Assembly: GCA_029194675.1 (NCBI GenBank)
Contig: JARFXP010000005.1
Coordinates: 162,080-226,079, forward strand
Length of the DNA stretch: 64,000 nt
Direction of reading: 5' to 3'
Origin: Nitrospira sp.
GTDB taxonomy: Bacteria > Nitrospirota > Nitrospiria > Nitrospirales > Nitrospiraceae
Shown here in pieces: positions 35,703 through 44,696 of this stretch. Numbering within the stretch: position 1 is the first letter of the stretch; the number at the start of each line of letters is the position of its first letter. The notes under the pieces were generated by a model, which worked only from the letters and a program-made list of their open reading frames with translations, was not told the origin of the DNA and did no database searches. The position numbers and the translations under genes were made by a program.

Positions 35703-36431
35703 CTATGGCTGTGAAGGACGCACAAATTTACGATACACCACGGGCATCAGAAACAGCAGACCCAGCAACGTAAAGGCAAGGAGCAGTCGAGGAGAAGCCA
35801 ATTCGGCGAGCGTATTGATCGTACTCAGCTGACGACCGGCAAAGGTATAAGCAAGACTACCCGGAATGATGCCGAGGGCTGTTGCGACGACATAGGTTCC
35901 CGCCTTCACCCTTGTTAACCCTGAGAGCAGGTTCACGAGAAAGAATGGAAACAGTGGAATGAGCCGTAGGGTGAGGAGATAATTGAACGCGTTTTGAGTA
36001 AAACCTTCCTGAAACGCCGCGAGCCGGTTGCCAAACCGCTGTTCCACCCAGCCATGAAACAGGTACCGGGCTGCCAAGAACGCTAGTGTGGCACCCGTCG
36101 TGGCACCGATGTTCACATAGAGGGCGGCCCACAAGCTCCCAAAGAGGAACCCTCCGGTGAGTGTCATCAGGGTCGCACCCGGTAGCGAGAAGGCGGTCTG
36201 AGCGACATAGGTTAGGATGAACAACCCAACAGCCGACCAATAATGTTCTTCGGTAAAAGCGAAGAGCTTATCCCGATTGGCCTTGAGCACGTCGAGAGAG
36301 AGATACGCCATGAGGTCGAAAAAATAAAAGGCTCCAATGGCCGCAAGAAATAGCGTGACGACGACGAGCCTTCCCATCATCGAAGATGGCGTCGGGGCGT
36401 TACGTGTGAGAGCGGTTTCCTCAAAGACCAT
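35703..36431 (-). CDS. TVP38/TMEM64 (DedA-related) membrane protein
   Basis: 242 residues from the ATG at 36431, which has GGAGGAG 5 bp upstream. About six hydrophobic segments are seen. The family core is LPGATLMTLTGGFLFG, NIGATTGATLAFLAARYLF and the C-terminal GLTRVKAGTYVVATALGIIPGSLAYTFAG. Members of this family are thought to act in lipid or small-molecule transport across membranes. It lies about 55 bp upstream of the cytochrome gene in the same orientation. The 318 bp before it (36432-36749) show AT-rich sequence but no gene. Confidence 0.85.
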   Translation of the reverse strand: MVFEETALTRNAPTPSSMMGRLVVVTLFLAAIGAFYFFDLMAYLSLDVLKANRDKLFAFTEEHYWSAVGLFILTYVAQTAFSLPGATLMTLTGGFLFGSLWAALYVNIGATTGATLAFLAARYLFHGWVEQRFGNRLAAFQEGFTQNAFNYLLTLRLIPLFPFFLVNLLSGLTRVKAGTYVVATALGIIPGSLAYTFAGRQLSTINTLAELASPRLLLAFTLLGLLFLMPVVYRKFVRPSQP

Positions 36432-36749
36432 TAAACTCCTCCATGCATATTTCACTCACTGGGATACATTGACGGGTTTGGGACAGAAAGGGCATGTGAC
36501 TCTGAACAGGAGGGGTGTGGCTTCTGTTCAGCTATATCATTATATATGTAGACATCTCCATATGACATGGGGATAACATAGCTTCCTCTTAAAGGGCAAA
36601 CCGATTTTGAAGGTATGGGCAGTCACGGCACAGGTCGGATATTCAGCCCTACTTATAGTTTCTGGAGAAATTGATGAGCTGATTGTTTGAGTTAAGACAA
36701 GTGATCACGTTACCTGCGTCAAAACAATCAACCAAACAAGGGAGCTGAC

Positions 36750-37043
36750 ATGTACGTCTGGAGTAAACGGCTTGTCATTGGATTACTAGCAGCCTTTGGG
36801 CTCGCGTTTGGACTATCTTTTATTCAAGTTCACGCAGGAGAAGAGGGTGCGCTACAAAAGCTCGTCACTCGCTGGATTGTTCTCAACTATACAGGCCTGG
36901 TTATCTGGCTTTTCGTTTGGATGATCGACCAGACCCGGGTACGGGGTAAGAACGTGTGGCTCTGGTTGTTACCATTTCTTGTTGCACCATTGCCCACGCT
37001 GATGGCGTTAGTCCTGTTTCTTCAACGCCGAATAAAGGCGTAA
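36750..37043 (+). CDS. Small membrane protein, unknown function
   Basis: 97 residues preceded by GGGAG. It has an N-terminal hydrophobic segment (LVIGLLAAFGLAFGLSFI), a central one (WIVLNYTGLVIWLFVWMI) and a C-terminal one (LWLLPFLVAPLPTLMALVLFL) followed by QRRIKA. A two- or three-helix inner-membrane protein is likely. I do not recognise a family. The following 270 bp to the integrase remnant contain no supported gene. Confidence 0.6.
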   Translation: MYVWSKRLVIGLLAAFGLAFGLSFIQVHAGEEGALQKLVTRWIVLNYTGLVIWLFVWMIDQTRVRGKNVWLWLLPFLVAPLPTLMALVLFLQRRIKA

Positions 37044-37314
37044 TTGAACCAAAACCGGACGTTCCGGAGAAAGGAATCGCTGTCGGCCACGATCAGCTTC
37101 GGTGTGATGGGGTCCGGCCTTGGATTCCCAAAGAATGCTTTGAGGTCTTGTGTACTGGTCAATTCTCACCGTTAATTCACACGCCTGGCCGCATGTTCAC
37201 TCACATAACGATCCATGAGTTCGGCCAAGGTCCGTTCTTAGGCTTCCTGTTTCTCAAAGAACCGACCTCGACCGTTGGCCTGACGTCGACTGGCCTTGTT
37301 GAACAGTGGAAAGT

Positions 37315-37611
37315 AGGATGACCGATTTGATGTTTCACACCCACACCGGAACATCTCTGGATGGCAGCAACATTCGACGAGCATTGAATGCCGCGCGAAG
37401 GCTGGCAAAGATTTCAAATTTCCATTTCCATAACCTCGCCATACGTTTGCACAATACGCACTGTACAGGCGGCATGGACCTGCACAGGGTGCAGCGTCTC
37501 CTTGGGCATAAGGCACCGGTCGTGACTCAACGTTATGCCCATCATTACCCGGAAAGTTTGCGAGAAGGGGTAGAGACGCTTGAGGCAGGACGCTCGGTTG
37601 CACAAAATTAG
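37315..37611 (+). pseudogene. Tyrosine recombinase (integrase) C-terminal remnant 1
   Basis: The frame ends with VQRLLGHKAPVVTQRYAHHYPESLREGVE, the C-terminal box of phage-type integrases with the nucleophilic Tyr in RYAHHY. The upstream HxLRHT box, which carries the second catalytic Arg, has decayed to FHNLAIRLHNTH, and the N-terminal two-thirds are missing. It ends 50 bp before tRNA fragment 4, the normal position of an integrase next to its attachment site. Inactive. Confidence 0.75.
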
Positions 37612-37660
37612 CACAATCGCAGGTTTGACATGGTGAGGCTTCTCTAAGTTATTGAAAGGC

Positions 37661-37705
37661 TGGAGACGGCGACTGGGATCGAACCAGCGACCTGTGGTTT
37701 AAGAA
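37661..37705 (-). repeat. tRNA-Thr-like 3' fragment 4 (variant att site)
   Basis: 45 bp resembling the tRNA-Thr 3' part but with different T-arm bases (GACTGGGATCGAACCAGC) shared with fragment 5. It follows integrase remnant 1. The gap at 37706-38171 contains no gene I can support. Confidence 0.65.
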
Positions 37706-38171
37706 AGCTAACTGGAAGAAAACACTGATTCCGCTTTACCAGAAAGTCGGTAGCGCTCAATGCCCGAACCCCGTTGTGGAGCGGCTCCCAGGCCAGTTCA
37801 GTCATGATGACCATGGGAGTTTTGGACGACCGTTCCAAGCCAACCGAGTTCACAAATACTTCGCAACCAGGCTCGCCGTTCAGGCGCAGACCCAAGAAGA
37901 TACGAGATGGTTACAGTTGATGGGCCAACGTTTGGCCCATTCGTCCGGTAGCCGACTCATGAACTTTAGAGGTTCGGGAAGTGCTTTCTGAGTAGTGACG
38001 GAACAAATACCGATCCGCTCCACTCTCGACGATGATACGCTTGCGACTAATTCCAACGAAAAACTTTGAAGATGTGCGCGATCGCGATACTATTCAGCCG
38101 GGCGATGAACGATGAGAGCGTTCATGTTCTGCTGATCGTACCTCTATTAAGGACAGAAGTAGGAGGGATTC

Positions 38172-38696
38172 ATGAGAGCGGTGATCATTGTATGCCTCAC
38201 GCTGTGCGCGGGAGTAGCCCATACCGGCATCGCGGCTGCGCTGGGAAATTCAGACCAAGGGCCTGGATGTGGACTGGGAAAGCTCGCCTGGTCTGACTAC
38301 GGAGGACAGAAGCAGATTGCGCCGCAAGTCTTCATGGCGACGACGAACGGGACCTTTGGCAGCCAGACCTTCGGCATTTCGTTTGGAACCTCAGGATGCA
38401 CAAATGATGGCGTGGTCATGAAGAACAAGCGTATCAACTTCGCGGCCGGGGCTTTTGACAGCCTGAAACAGGAGATGGCACAGGGACAAGGCGAGCATCT
38501 ATCCTCACTCGCTACCCTGCTTGGCATCGCACCGGAGGATCAGCCGGTGTTCTTCTCCATGGTCCAAGACCGCTACACGTCACTCGTGTCGCCCGATGAC
38601 GCCAGCCCGCTGATGGTCCTCCACGCCATTGAAGAAGCCATGGGCAAACATCCCATTTTGGCAAAAGTGGCCCAGTCGGACACGAGGCGCCATTGA
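38172..38696 (+). CDS. DUF3015 family exported protein
   Basis: 174 residues with a signal peptide (VIIVCLTLCAGVAHTGIAAA). The mature start GPGCGLGKLAWSDY and ATTNGTFGSQTFGISFGTSGC are characteristic of the DUF3015 family. AGGAGGG precedes the ATG. It is predicted periplasmic or outer-membrane associated; the family's function is unknown. It is the only plus-strand gene of its module and stands opposite the DUF4382 lipoprotein gene. Confidence 0.85.
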   Translation: MRAVIIVCLTLCAGVAHTGIAAALGNSDQGPGCGLGKLAWSDYGGQKQIAPQVFMATTNGTFGSQTFGISFGTSGCTNDGVVMKNKRINFAAGAFDSLKQEMAQGQGEHLSSLATLLGIAPEDQPVFFSMVQDRYTSLVSPDDASPLMVLHAIEEAMGKHPILAKVAQSDTRRH

Positions 38697-38873
38697 ACTT
38701 TTGATAATTCAGCATTTGTTCGCCTGAAAGATCGGCAGGCGTCCGAGCCCAAAGCCTGAGATATGGCTTCGCCCAAGCGTCAATTTGCAGCCCGCCACTA
38801 TCCGACCCGTGGTGCCGCTAAAGGTCCTCCTCAACGTCAAGCCAGAGTCGAATCGCGAAAACATCATTCTGAC

Positions 38874-40151
38874 CTATGGAGTCTGTGTGAGTTGGAAATT
38901 TTGCGTTTGATTCGCAGTGGACACATCCTTGTCCGCCGACTCTGTGGTGTAACCAGTTGCCCTGGCCTGGACAGTATACTTGCCGGCCATGCTGGCCTGG
39001 CCCGCCGAAGATGGAGTGATGGGAAGTGTGCCGAACGAGGTGAGCGCTGGCGCTCCAGGAGCCAGTTGATCGAGGAAATATGTTGAATCGCCCTCGGGAT
39101 GTCCATCGATAAGCGTGGCAGGACCTGAACGGATAGTGACGGTGGGACCTCCATTCAACGCTTGTTTTGCTAACACGAAGACTGTTACATCGTCCGTTGC
39201 CGGGCTGAGGACAACTTGACCGCTAATACTTCTCGACGGTGTGGACGCCGCCAATGAAAAAGGTGCACTCTTCGTGCTGATCGGTGTGCGGGTCGTCTCT
39301 GCGACCGGTACCCTTGAGATGACGGCTGGCGCATGGTTATCAGCGGTCATCACGACATCATAGTTGCCGGACACAAGCCGAGCCAGAAAGAACTTACCTT
39401 GTAAGTCCGGCATATTCGCATTGTTATTTGGCACCGTCGCACGGACTATCTCGCCGTTGAGTTGAGCAGTGACGAGAAGATGCTCAGTGAGCAGGGCCGT
39501 GTCAACAAAGCCCTCAATCCCGTTCAGGACATAAGGGATGATCCGGATGACCGGCTTCAGAATGTACTTCCCGCTGCCCGTGTTGACGATGGAATGACAG
39601 GCGTCAAAGTCCAATAGGAGATCGACCCGCTGTCCGCTCTTCACTGTAAATTGATTAATCAGTTTGATGCCGGACCGGATGGCACTCGGTGTCTCAAGAG
39701 GAATTCTGTTGCTTGGCTTATTGGGATTTTGGCCCTCCAAGACGATCCAATTCGCATTGGCTTGGTTACCAGTATTCTCACTCAATACGAGCCGCAGCTG
39801 GGTATAATGCCCGGCGGGAAGCGATGCTTCCCCTAAATTTTCGAGCGCGAAATTCGGCTGCGTGGGATCATTCAGGCTCAGCAGATTGATCGTGCGAGGT
39901 GGGTCGAGCGTGATATCGGTCCACTCCGAAGCACTCTCATTGGCCGAGTCACTCTGGTGAATTCTAACTTTATTCACTGTTACATTGACTTGCTCATACC
40001 CGCAAGCCGGTGCATCGGTGAGAGAGACACTGACAGTTCCTGGTGCGCTGACGCCGCCACCGTCCGCGCCGCCGCTACAGGCGGATAGGAGCCCGATTGA
40101 GAGCCACGCCGCTATCCAGAGAATTGAGCGACAGGGTGCTGGATGCTCCAT
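38874..40151 (-). CDS. DUF4382 lipoprotein
   Basis: 425 residues with a lipoprotein signal (IGLLSAC lipobox, Cys at about residue 25). The N-terminal half has the DUF4382 pattern: GTVSVSLTDAPACGYEQVNV, VNKVRIHQS, TINLLSLN and a conserved DFDACHSI. The C-terminal half looks like carboxypeptidase-regulatory or Ig-like beta domains (SGNYDVVMTADNHAPAVI, GKYTVQARATGY). CAGGAGG precedes the ATG. It is probably a surface or periplasmic binding protein; its ligand is unknown. Between it and fragment 5 lies integrase remnant 2. Confidence 0.8.
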   Translation of the reverse strand: MEHPAPCRSILWIAAWLSIGLLSACSGGADGGGVSAPGTVSVSLTDAPACGYEQVNVTVNKVRIHQSDSANESASEWTDITLDPPRTINLLSLNDPTQPNFALENLGEASLPAGHYTQLRLVLSENTGNQANANWIVLEGQNPNKPSNRIPLETPSAIRSGIKLINQFTVKSGQRVDLLLDFDACHSIVNTGSGKYILKPVIRIIPYVLNGIEGFVDTALLTEHLLVTAQLNGEIVRATVPNNNANMPDLQGKFFLARLVSGNYDVVMTADNHAPAVISRVPVAETTRTPISTKSAPFSLAASTPSRSISGQVVLSPATDDVTVFVLAKQALNGGPTVTIRSGPATLIDGHPEGDSTYFLDQLAPGAPALTSFGTLPITPSSAGQASMAGKYTVQARATGYTTESADKDVSTANQTQNFQLTQTP

Positions 40152-40283
40152 CGTTATGCCTCCTGTGATCAGATCCGTACGAGGAACGTATCAAAGCCCT
40201 TTGTCGACGAACAATTTGTGGAAGTTGCGTAGGCTGGCGGGAGAGCGGGCAAAGTGCATGCTCAGTAGTCTTGAGATCAAGAT

Positions 40284-40395
40284 CACGACGCAGCGGTATG
40301 CCCATCACTATCTAGAAAGTTTGCGAGAAGGAGTGGAGGCGCTAGAGGATAGACGCTCGTTTAGCACAAAATTAGCGCAGGCAGCGGTTCGATCT
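40284..40395 (+). pseudogene. Integrase C-terminal remnant 2
   Basis: TTQRYAHHYLESLREGVEALEDRRS is nearly the same C-terminal box as in integrase remnant 1, including the catalytic Tyr. The conserved tail AGCACAAAATTAGCGCAG (40363-40380) and CTATTGAAAGG lead into tRNA fragment 5. Everything upstream is lost. Confidence 0.7.
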
Positions 40396-40424
40396 GGCGA
40401 GGCTCCTCTATGCTATTGAAAGGA

Positions 40425-40470
40425 TGGAGCCGGCGACTGGAATCGAACCAGCGACCTACGGTTTACGAAT
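40425..40470 (-). repeat. tRNA-Thr-like 3' fragment 5 (variant att site)
   Basis: Shares the variant T-arm GACTGGAATCGAACCAGC with fragment 4, but its acceptor end GAGCCGGCG and anticodon part GGTTTACGAA match the resident tRNA-Thr. The next 310 bp lack genes but contain TTTGCCCTG and GGTAGCAGCGTGGTAGCA (40555-40585), repeated after fragment 6. Confidence 0.7.
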
Positions 40471-40783
40471 TTCAGGAAAGCCAACTTCAGACAACGTAAC
40501 CCCACAAGAAACCACAAACCAGGACTCCCCTGACAGGGGGTGAGATCGCGACAGTTTGCCCTGCCCTGGTAGCAGCGTGGTAGCAGAGGAGGTTGAGTAG
40601 AGTACTACATCGTCTTTGGAATTCTGGTGGAAAGGGCGGTTGTGAAGGCAGTGGAATCGGCTGGGGAGATTCGCATAGAGGGGAATCGGAGAGAGACACC
40701 ACCGATAGCTGGGGGGGTCTGGTGTATCAGAAACAACTCTGCTACAGTAGAAACTGTTGCTAGTACGAGTAAGGGGGGCCTTC

Positions 40784-41058
40784 ATGACCACGAAAACATT
40801 AGATCAGCACATTGAAACGAGCCTTGATATTGCAGGGGGGGGAAACCCCGTATTGCGGGCCATCGTATTACCGTGCGCGATATTGTCATGTGGCATGAAC
40901 GGTTTGGGAAAAGCGTCGATGAAATTGCCAGCGACTACGGCCTGACGCTGGCCGATGTCCATGCCGCCCTCGCCTACTATTTTGATCATCGCGCCGATAT
41001 CGACAAAGACATGGCCGACAGCCAGGCCTTTGCTGAGTCCTTACGCCACGCCCTCTAA
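40784..41058 (+). pseudogene. DUF433 antitoxin-like gene, out of frame at an 8-G tract
   Basis: The reading frame from the ATG (MTTKTLDQHIETSLDIAGG) reaches eight consecutive G at 40835-40842. After that, the DUF433 sequence (KPRIAGHRITVRDIVMWHERFGKSVDEIASDYGL) continues in another frame to 41058. Six or nine G would restore an intact protein of about 91 residues. DUF433 proteins are usually antitoxins for DUF5615 PIN-like toxins, and such a gene follows. Confidence 0.7.
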
Positions 41059-41075
41059 GCTCAAGCACAAGCTGA

Positions 41076-41324
41076 ATGCCGGAGGAAATTAGGTTCTATC
41101 TCGACGAACACGTTCCCAGAGCCGTTGTGCAAGGCTTATGCGAACGAGGCGTTGATATCAAGACAGTAGGTGAAGCAGGTCTCCGCAGCGCATCCGATGC
41201 CGTCAGGTCCTCGACGCCGACGAAATGGATCTCCGATCAGCACGTTCCCTTCAGCAGCACATCCTTATCTGGGAATCTTGGCCGGGAGGACAGGGATGCC
41301 TTCGGCTTGAGCCGCCTTGCGTAG
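41076..41324 (+). pseudogene. DUF5615 PIN-like toxin, damaged
   Basis: The N-terminus IRFYLDEHVPRAVVQGLCERGVDI and TVGEAGLRSASD match DUF5615 PIN-like toxins; the first Asp of the active site is in LDEH. After SASD the similarity is lost, and a different frame (LDADEMDLR) seems to continue it for a short stretch before the opposing VapC gene. Truncated and probably inactive. It starts 17 bp after the DUF433 gene. Confidence 0.6.
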
Positions 41325-41693
41325 GGTTCTATCAAGCGAGGCAAGCGGAAGACCAAGACGCATGGCCAATTCAAGGTATGCGGCATCGTAACTGCTCAGT
41401 TGATGCCTTCTCCCTAACGCAAGCGTGGCCGTCGTGGCATGGTGTTCCGTATGAACATCCGATTCAATGGCAAGCTTGCTCAGCAAATTGAGAAACAGCG
41501 TGGTGTCAGCTGGCGTCTTCTTCTTCGAACGCTCTGCGCCTAGCAGCACATTGCCAACTTCGAGAACCCAATGTTGGGCCACGATCGCTTTCTCGGGCCC
41601 AGACAGCTTTCCGAGCAATTCATCGGTGTCCTTGGTGGCCTCATGGTCAAATAGCCACGTCATCGTGACGGAACAATCAAGCACAAAGTTCAT
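41265..41693 (-). CDS. vapC: VapC-like PIN-domain ribonuclease toxin
   Basis: 142 residues. PIN acidic residues are in FVLDCSVTMTWLF (Asp6), VLEVGNVLL (Glu45 region) and LSSYDAAYLELAMRLGLPLASLD (Asp near 101 and Asp near 119). VapC toxins cleave tRNA or rRNA. The start overlaps the antitoxin gene by 4 bp. The 3' end overlaps the damaged DUF5615 gene tail-to-tail. Confidence 0.85.
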   Translation of the reverse strand: MNFVLDCSVTMTWLFDHEATKDTDELLGKLSGPEKAIVAQHWVLEVGNVLLGAERSKKKTPADTTLFLNLLSKLAIESDVHTEHHATTATLALGRRHQLSSYDAAYLELAMRLGLPLASLDRTLRKAAQAEGIPVLPAKIPR

Positions 41694-41944
41694 CGTCGCC
41701 CAACATTCTTCAACTTGAGAATGTCCTCCGTGGTCAATTTAACAGGATGCTTGGTGCGCAATGCCCGAATCCCTTCGATCGCTTGTACGGCCTCTTCTCG
41801 ACTTGCTCGTTTTGCGGGCACCAGCTTGGCGACAGCTTCATCATGACGGGTGATCGTGATTTCTTCTCCTTGAGCGACCCGGCCGATCAATTCAGAGAGT
41901 TTGTTCTTCGCTTCGGCAAGTCCCACTGTCGTAACGGCCATGGT
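41690..41944 (-). CDS. Phd/YefM-type antitoxin of the VapBC pair
   Basis: About 84 residues. The N-terminus VTTVGLAEAKNKLSELIGRV and GEEITITRHDEAVAKLVP are the Phd/YefM fold, which dimerises and binds DNA. The C-terminal TTEDILKLKNVGRR would contact the toxin. Starts at 41944 and 41938 are both possible; GAGAGG upstream fits the latter better. It represses its own operon in studied systems. Confidence 0.85.
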   Translation of the reverse strand, partial: TMAVTTVGLAEAKNKLSELIGRVAQGEEITITRHDEAVAKLVPAKRASREEAVQAIEGIRALRTKHPVKLTTEDILKLKNVGRR

Positions 41945-41996
41945 CATATACCTCTCATACCCGGACACCATTTAATCTGGCTAGATACTGGCTAGC

Positions 41997-42449
41997 TTAA
42001 CATAGCACCGGGCATGCAGCAACTAACTGCGTTAGACGATGCTCCCCTCTTTGGTGAATTCCCGTAGGATCGCCCCTCTCAATTGGTGAGGTCATGAGCC
42101 ACGTCGAGAGTCGACCGTGCTCAACCTGATGGAAGAGGACTGCGCTTTTTCGCTCGCCAAGCCTTCCCAGGTGCGTAATAATTTGCTTGATCGAGATGGC
42201 TTCGATAACACCGGGACGAATGTGCCCCTGGAAGTACCAGATGTCCTGGAACTTCTTATCGAGCCTGTAGGAGTTGTGGTTGTGCATACTGATGGTCCAC
42301 TCCAATTGCCCCATTGAGCCATCCCCGCATTTCTCCGTGCTCTGCGCATGTCCTGACACCGGCACAACAAGCAGCCAGGCTACTGCACAGATGGGCAACC
42401 AGAGTCGTTGCTTCTTTCGAAGAGCCTGCCGACCTCTGCATTTATCCAT
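41997..42449 (-). CDS. Small secreted protein, unknown
   Basis: 150 residues from the ATG at 42449. The basic start and WLPICAVAWLLVVPVSGHAQS form a signal peptide. The mature part (CGDGSMGQLEWTISMHNHNS) has several His and Cys but no family I know. It lies 76 bp downstream of the subtilase gene on the same strand, so it may be cotranscribed. Reality of the gene is likely but unproven. Confidence 0.5.
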   Translation of the reverse strand: MDKCRGRQALRKKQRLWLPICAVAWLLVVPVSGHAQSTEKCGDGSMGQLEWTISMHNHNSYRLDKKFQDIWYFQGHIRPGVIEAISIKQIITHLGRLGERKSAVLFHQVEHGRLSTWLMTSPIERGDPTGIHQRGEHRLTQLVAACPVLC

Positions 42450-42525
42450 CCCCGAACCGCTCAGTTGACAGAGCCCCCACCGATTTGAAGACATGGATAT
42501 CACCCCATCGTGGCGGTTGGGTGCA

Positions 42526-43790
42526 TCATTGACTGAGTGTGTGTCTCAGACGGCCCGACAGGTCCTCACGGAGAAGTGCTTGGCGCACCGCGTCAGCTGG
42601 TTCGCCTCTGCTTTGACCCGACACCAACGCGTCCACCTCTCGTTGGACCTCTTCATCGACGGTATAGTGGTAGAGAATCTCCGTTTCAAAATGACTCAGG
42701 TCGCCGTCCTGTTCACTTCTCGATGACGGAAACAACGCGCGATAATCCGCGCGAATGCGTTCTGGATCTGTTCCTTTCGGATAGAGCGAGGCAAACAACG
42801 GCACAGTCTCCTCTTCACGAGCCACGATCCCCCGTGGCCGCATCCCGCTCAGCGGGACATCGAGCAGCGCGGCAATGTCGAGTATGCCCGTGCCATAGTC
42901 GGAATCCCATTGTGTAGAGTTGCACTGAGTGCCGGGCGGGTTGGTTCCGTTTGCTGGGCGCCAGGCGCTTGTCTGAAGAGCGGCGCGGAATGTTTCAGTT
43001 AGCAATCCTCGTTCAGCAAGCGTTTGAAATGCCGGCTCGTGACGATGCACCGACAACCAGAGCGCGGCGGACCCAGCCACATGGCCCGTGGCAAACGTCG
43101 TGCCTTTGCCCATGCCATTGATAGGTTCATGCTGTTCATTGAGGGTGGCCCGCCAGACTGATTCGCCTGGCGCCATGATATCCACAGCGGACCCGTTCGA
43201 TGAATGCTTCCATGGTTGACAACGCACATTGCCGGCGGCGACCGCAATGGCAGAATGGAATCGAGCCGGCCAGACGACGGTGCGCACATAATTACCTGCT
43301 GCGGCGACAATCAGGACACCGTTCTTCTCTGCCGCTTTCACCGCCTTCCACATCGACAGTGTGGGAGACCCACCCATCGCGATCGACATAAGCCGTGGCT
43401 GTCCCACAATCTTTCCCTCTGCCACGTCGTGGATGGCCTGCGAGAGATAACTCGTGTTGAATTGGCTCACCGTTCGGTGCACCCGCAGAGGAATCAACTG
43501 AGCGCCACGCGCGATCCCATTGACGCATCCCGCCGCATTCGCCAGCTGGCACCCGAACGGGCTGACAATGACGCTCCCACTCGCGGTCCCATGCCCGGGG
43601 TTATCCAACCGTCGATCACTGAGCAGCGGATCGACTGCGTTGTTGCCGCCTTCGTAGTAGTTCCGCCCGTTCGTGGCATCGATCGGCCGCTTGCCTCGAG
43701 CCTCCGTCCAGGTTTCAGGGTGCTGCCAATAACCTGTATCGGGATGGGCGATGAGAATTCCCTCTGCCTCCGCGCCCTCCTGAAGTAAAA
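42526..43790 (-). pseudogene. Subtilisin-like (S8) protease, 5'-truncated, catalytic Ser replaced by Thr
   Basis: The frame contains the Asp box (LIAHPDTGYWQHPE), the His box (NPGHGTASGSVI) and the oxyanion Asn (VLIVAAAGN). The Ser box reads GKGTTFATGHVAG, where the family has GTSxAxPH, so the nucleophile is Thr. The C-terminus runs on to RHTLSQ with an acidic extension. Upstream of about 43790 the sequence becomes R repeat copy 3 and no start codon or signal peptide remains; an internal TTG at 43608 is the only near start. Probably a broken gene. Confidence 0.7.
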
Positions 43791-44018
43791 GGGTCGGGAG
43801 TCTTTTACCACTGCTGAGCGAGCGAAGCTTGGTCTTGCAGTGTGAAGAGAAGACGCTGGAGGGATTTTCCCGCCGTCAGCAATGAAGATAAGTCGATGAA
43901 TAGACCGGCGGCCCGCACGAAATGCGGATAAAACCAGGTCAAGTGGGGGTGTTTATCCGGCGGCGTCAAAGGGGAGAGGCTTCGCCTGATGAGCCGCCGG
44001 AACACACGAAGTGCGGTT
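43791..44018. repeat. R repeat copy 3, left direct repeat of the giant-gene module
   Basis: With fragment 6 it forms a 273-bp unit nearly identical to 55481-55752; the last 177 bp (43887-44063 against 55576-55752) appear identical. It holds the hairpins CCGCA-CGAAA-TGCGG and CCGGCGGC...AGGCTTCGCCT...GCCGCCGG. Confidence 0.85.
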
Positions 44019-44063
44019 TGGAGCCGGCGACCCGGATTGAACGGGCGACCTGCGGTTTACGAA
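44019..44063 (-). repeat. tRNA-Thr 3' fragment 6 (att site of the giant-gene module)
   Basis: 45 bp identical to the 3' part of the intact tRNA-Thr gene. Downstream, TTTGCCCTG and GGTAGCGCCGTGGTAGCA (44149-44179) repeat the motif next to fragment 5. From 44064 to 44696 there is no gene; a C-rich tract lies at 44325-44366. Confidence 0.85.
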
Positions 44064-44696
44064 TTGTCTCTAGTCCCAACTCCAACCATCTAAGTCCACA
44101 GAAAACCATAACTGCCGACGCACCGGAGGAGGCCATAGATGGCCCTGGTTTGCCCTGTTCCGGTAGCGCCGTGGTAGCAAGCTCGGACTCAACAGATCAC
44201 ACCTGAATCACCCACCCCCGGGTGGACAGTTTAAAATTTCTGAAGTCGTGGCCCCAAATTCAAACCAACCGTTCAAGATATATAGGGGAGCCAAAAACTT
44301 AAGGGGCCCCAAGCACCATATACGCCCCCCACGACCCACCGACCCAAACCACCCAGCACCCAACCCGCAACACGAACCACGAGCTATGAAATGCGCGTTG
44401 CGTGACTCGTGCTATGTCTTTAGAACCCACCAAGTACCTATCACAGGTGCAGTAGTGTGTATTCCATCTTTGGTATTGCAGGCGGCCCTTCAGGGCAGGG
44501 CATTCGAGACCCAGGAGGTTTTCACCTTCCATTGCTCCTGGCTACCATTCATCCCCATGCATCCTGGCAGGGCATTCTTAGCCGGTTTCGTAAGGCCTAA
44601 ATTTCATGGGCAATGCCGCAATCTTTTGACATTGTGGCCATTCTCTTCGGGCGCTGCTTGGCCTGTTGCGTGTTCAGCGAGGTCTCCGGGGCGCGA

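Noticed and set aside
38763..39086. 107-codon plus-strand frame
   Set aside because: Overlaps the DUF4382 gene's 3' end on the other strand and shows no domain or ribosome site.
43922..44206. Short plus-strand frames reading GLEPATRIERATCG across tRNA fragments
   Set aside because: These are chance translations of the tRNA-Thr 3' end; similar frames arise at other copies.
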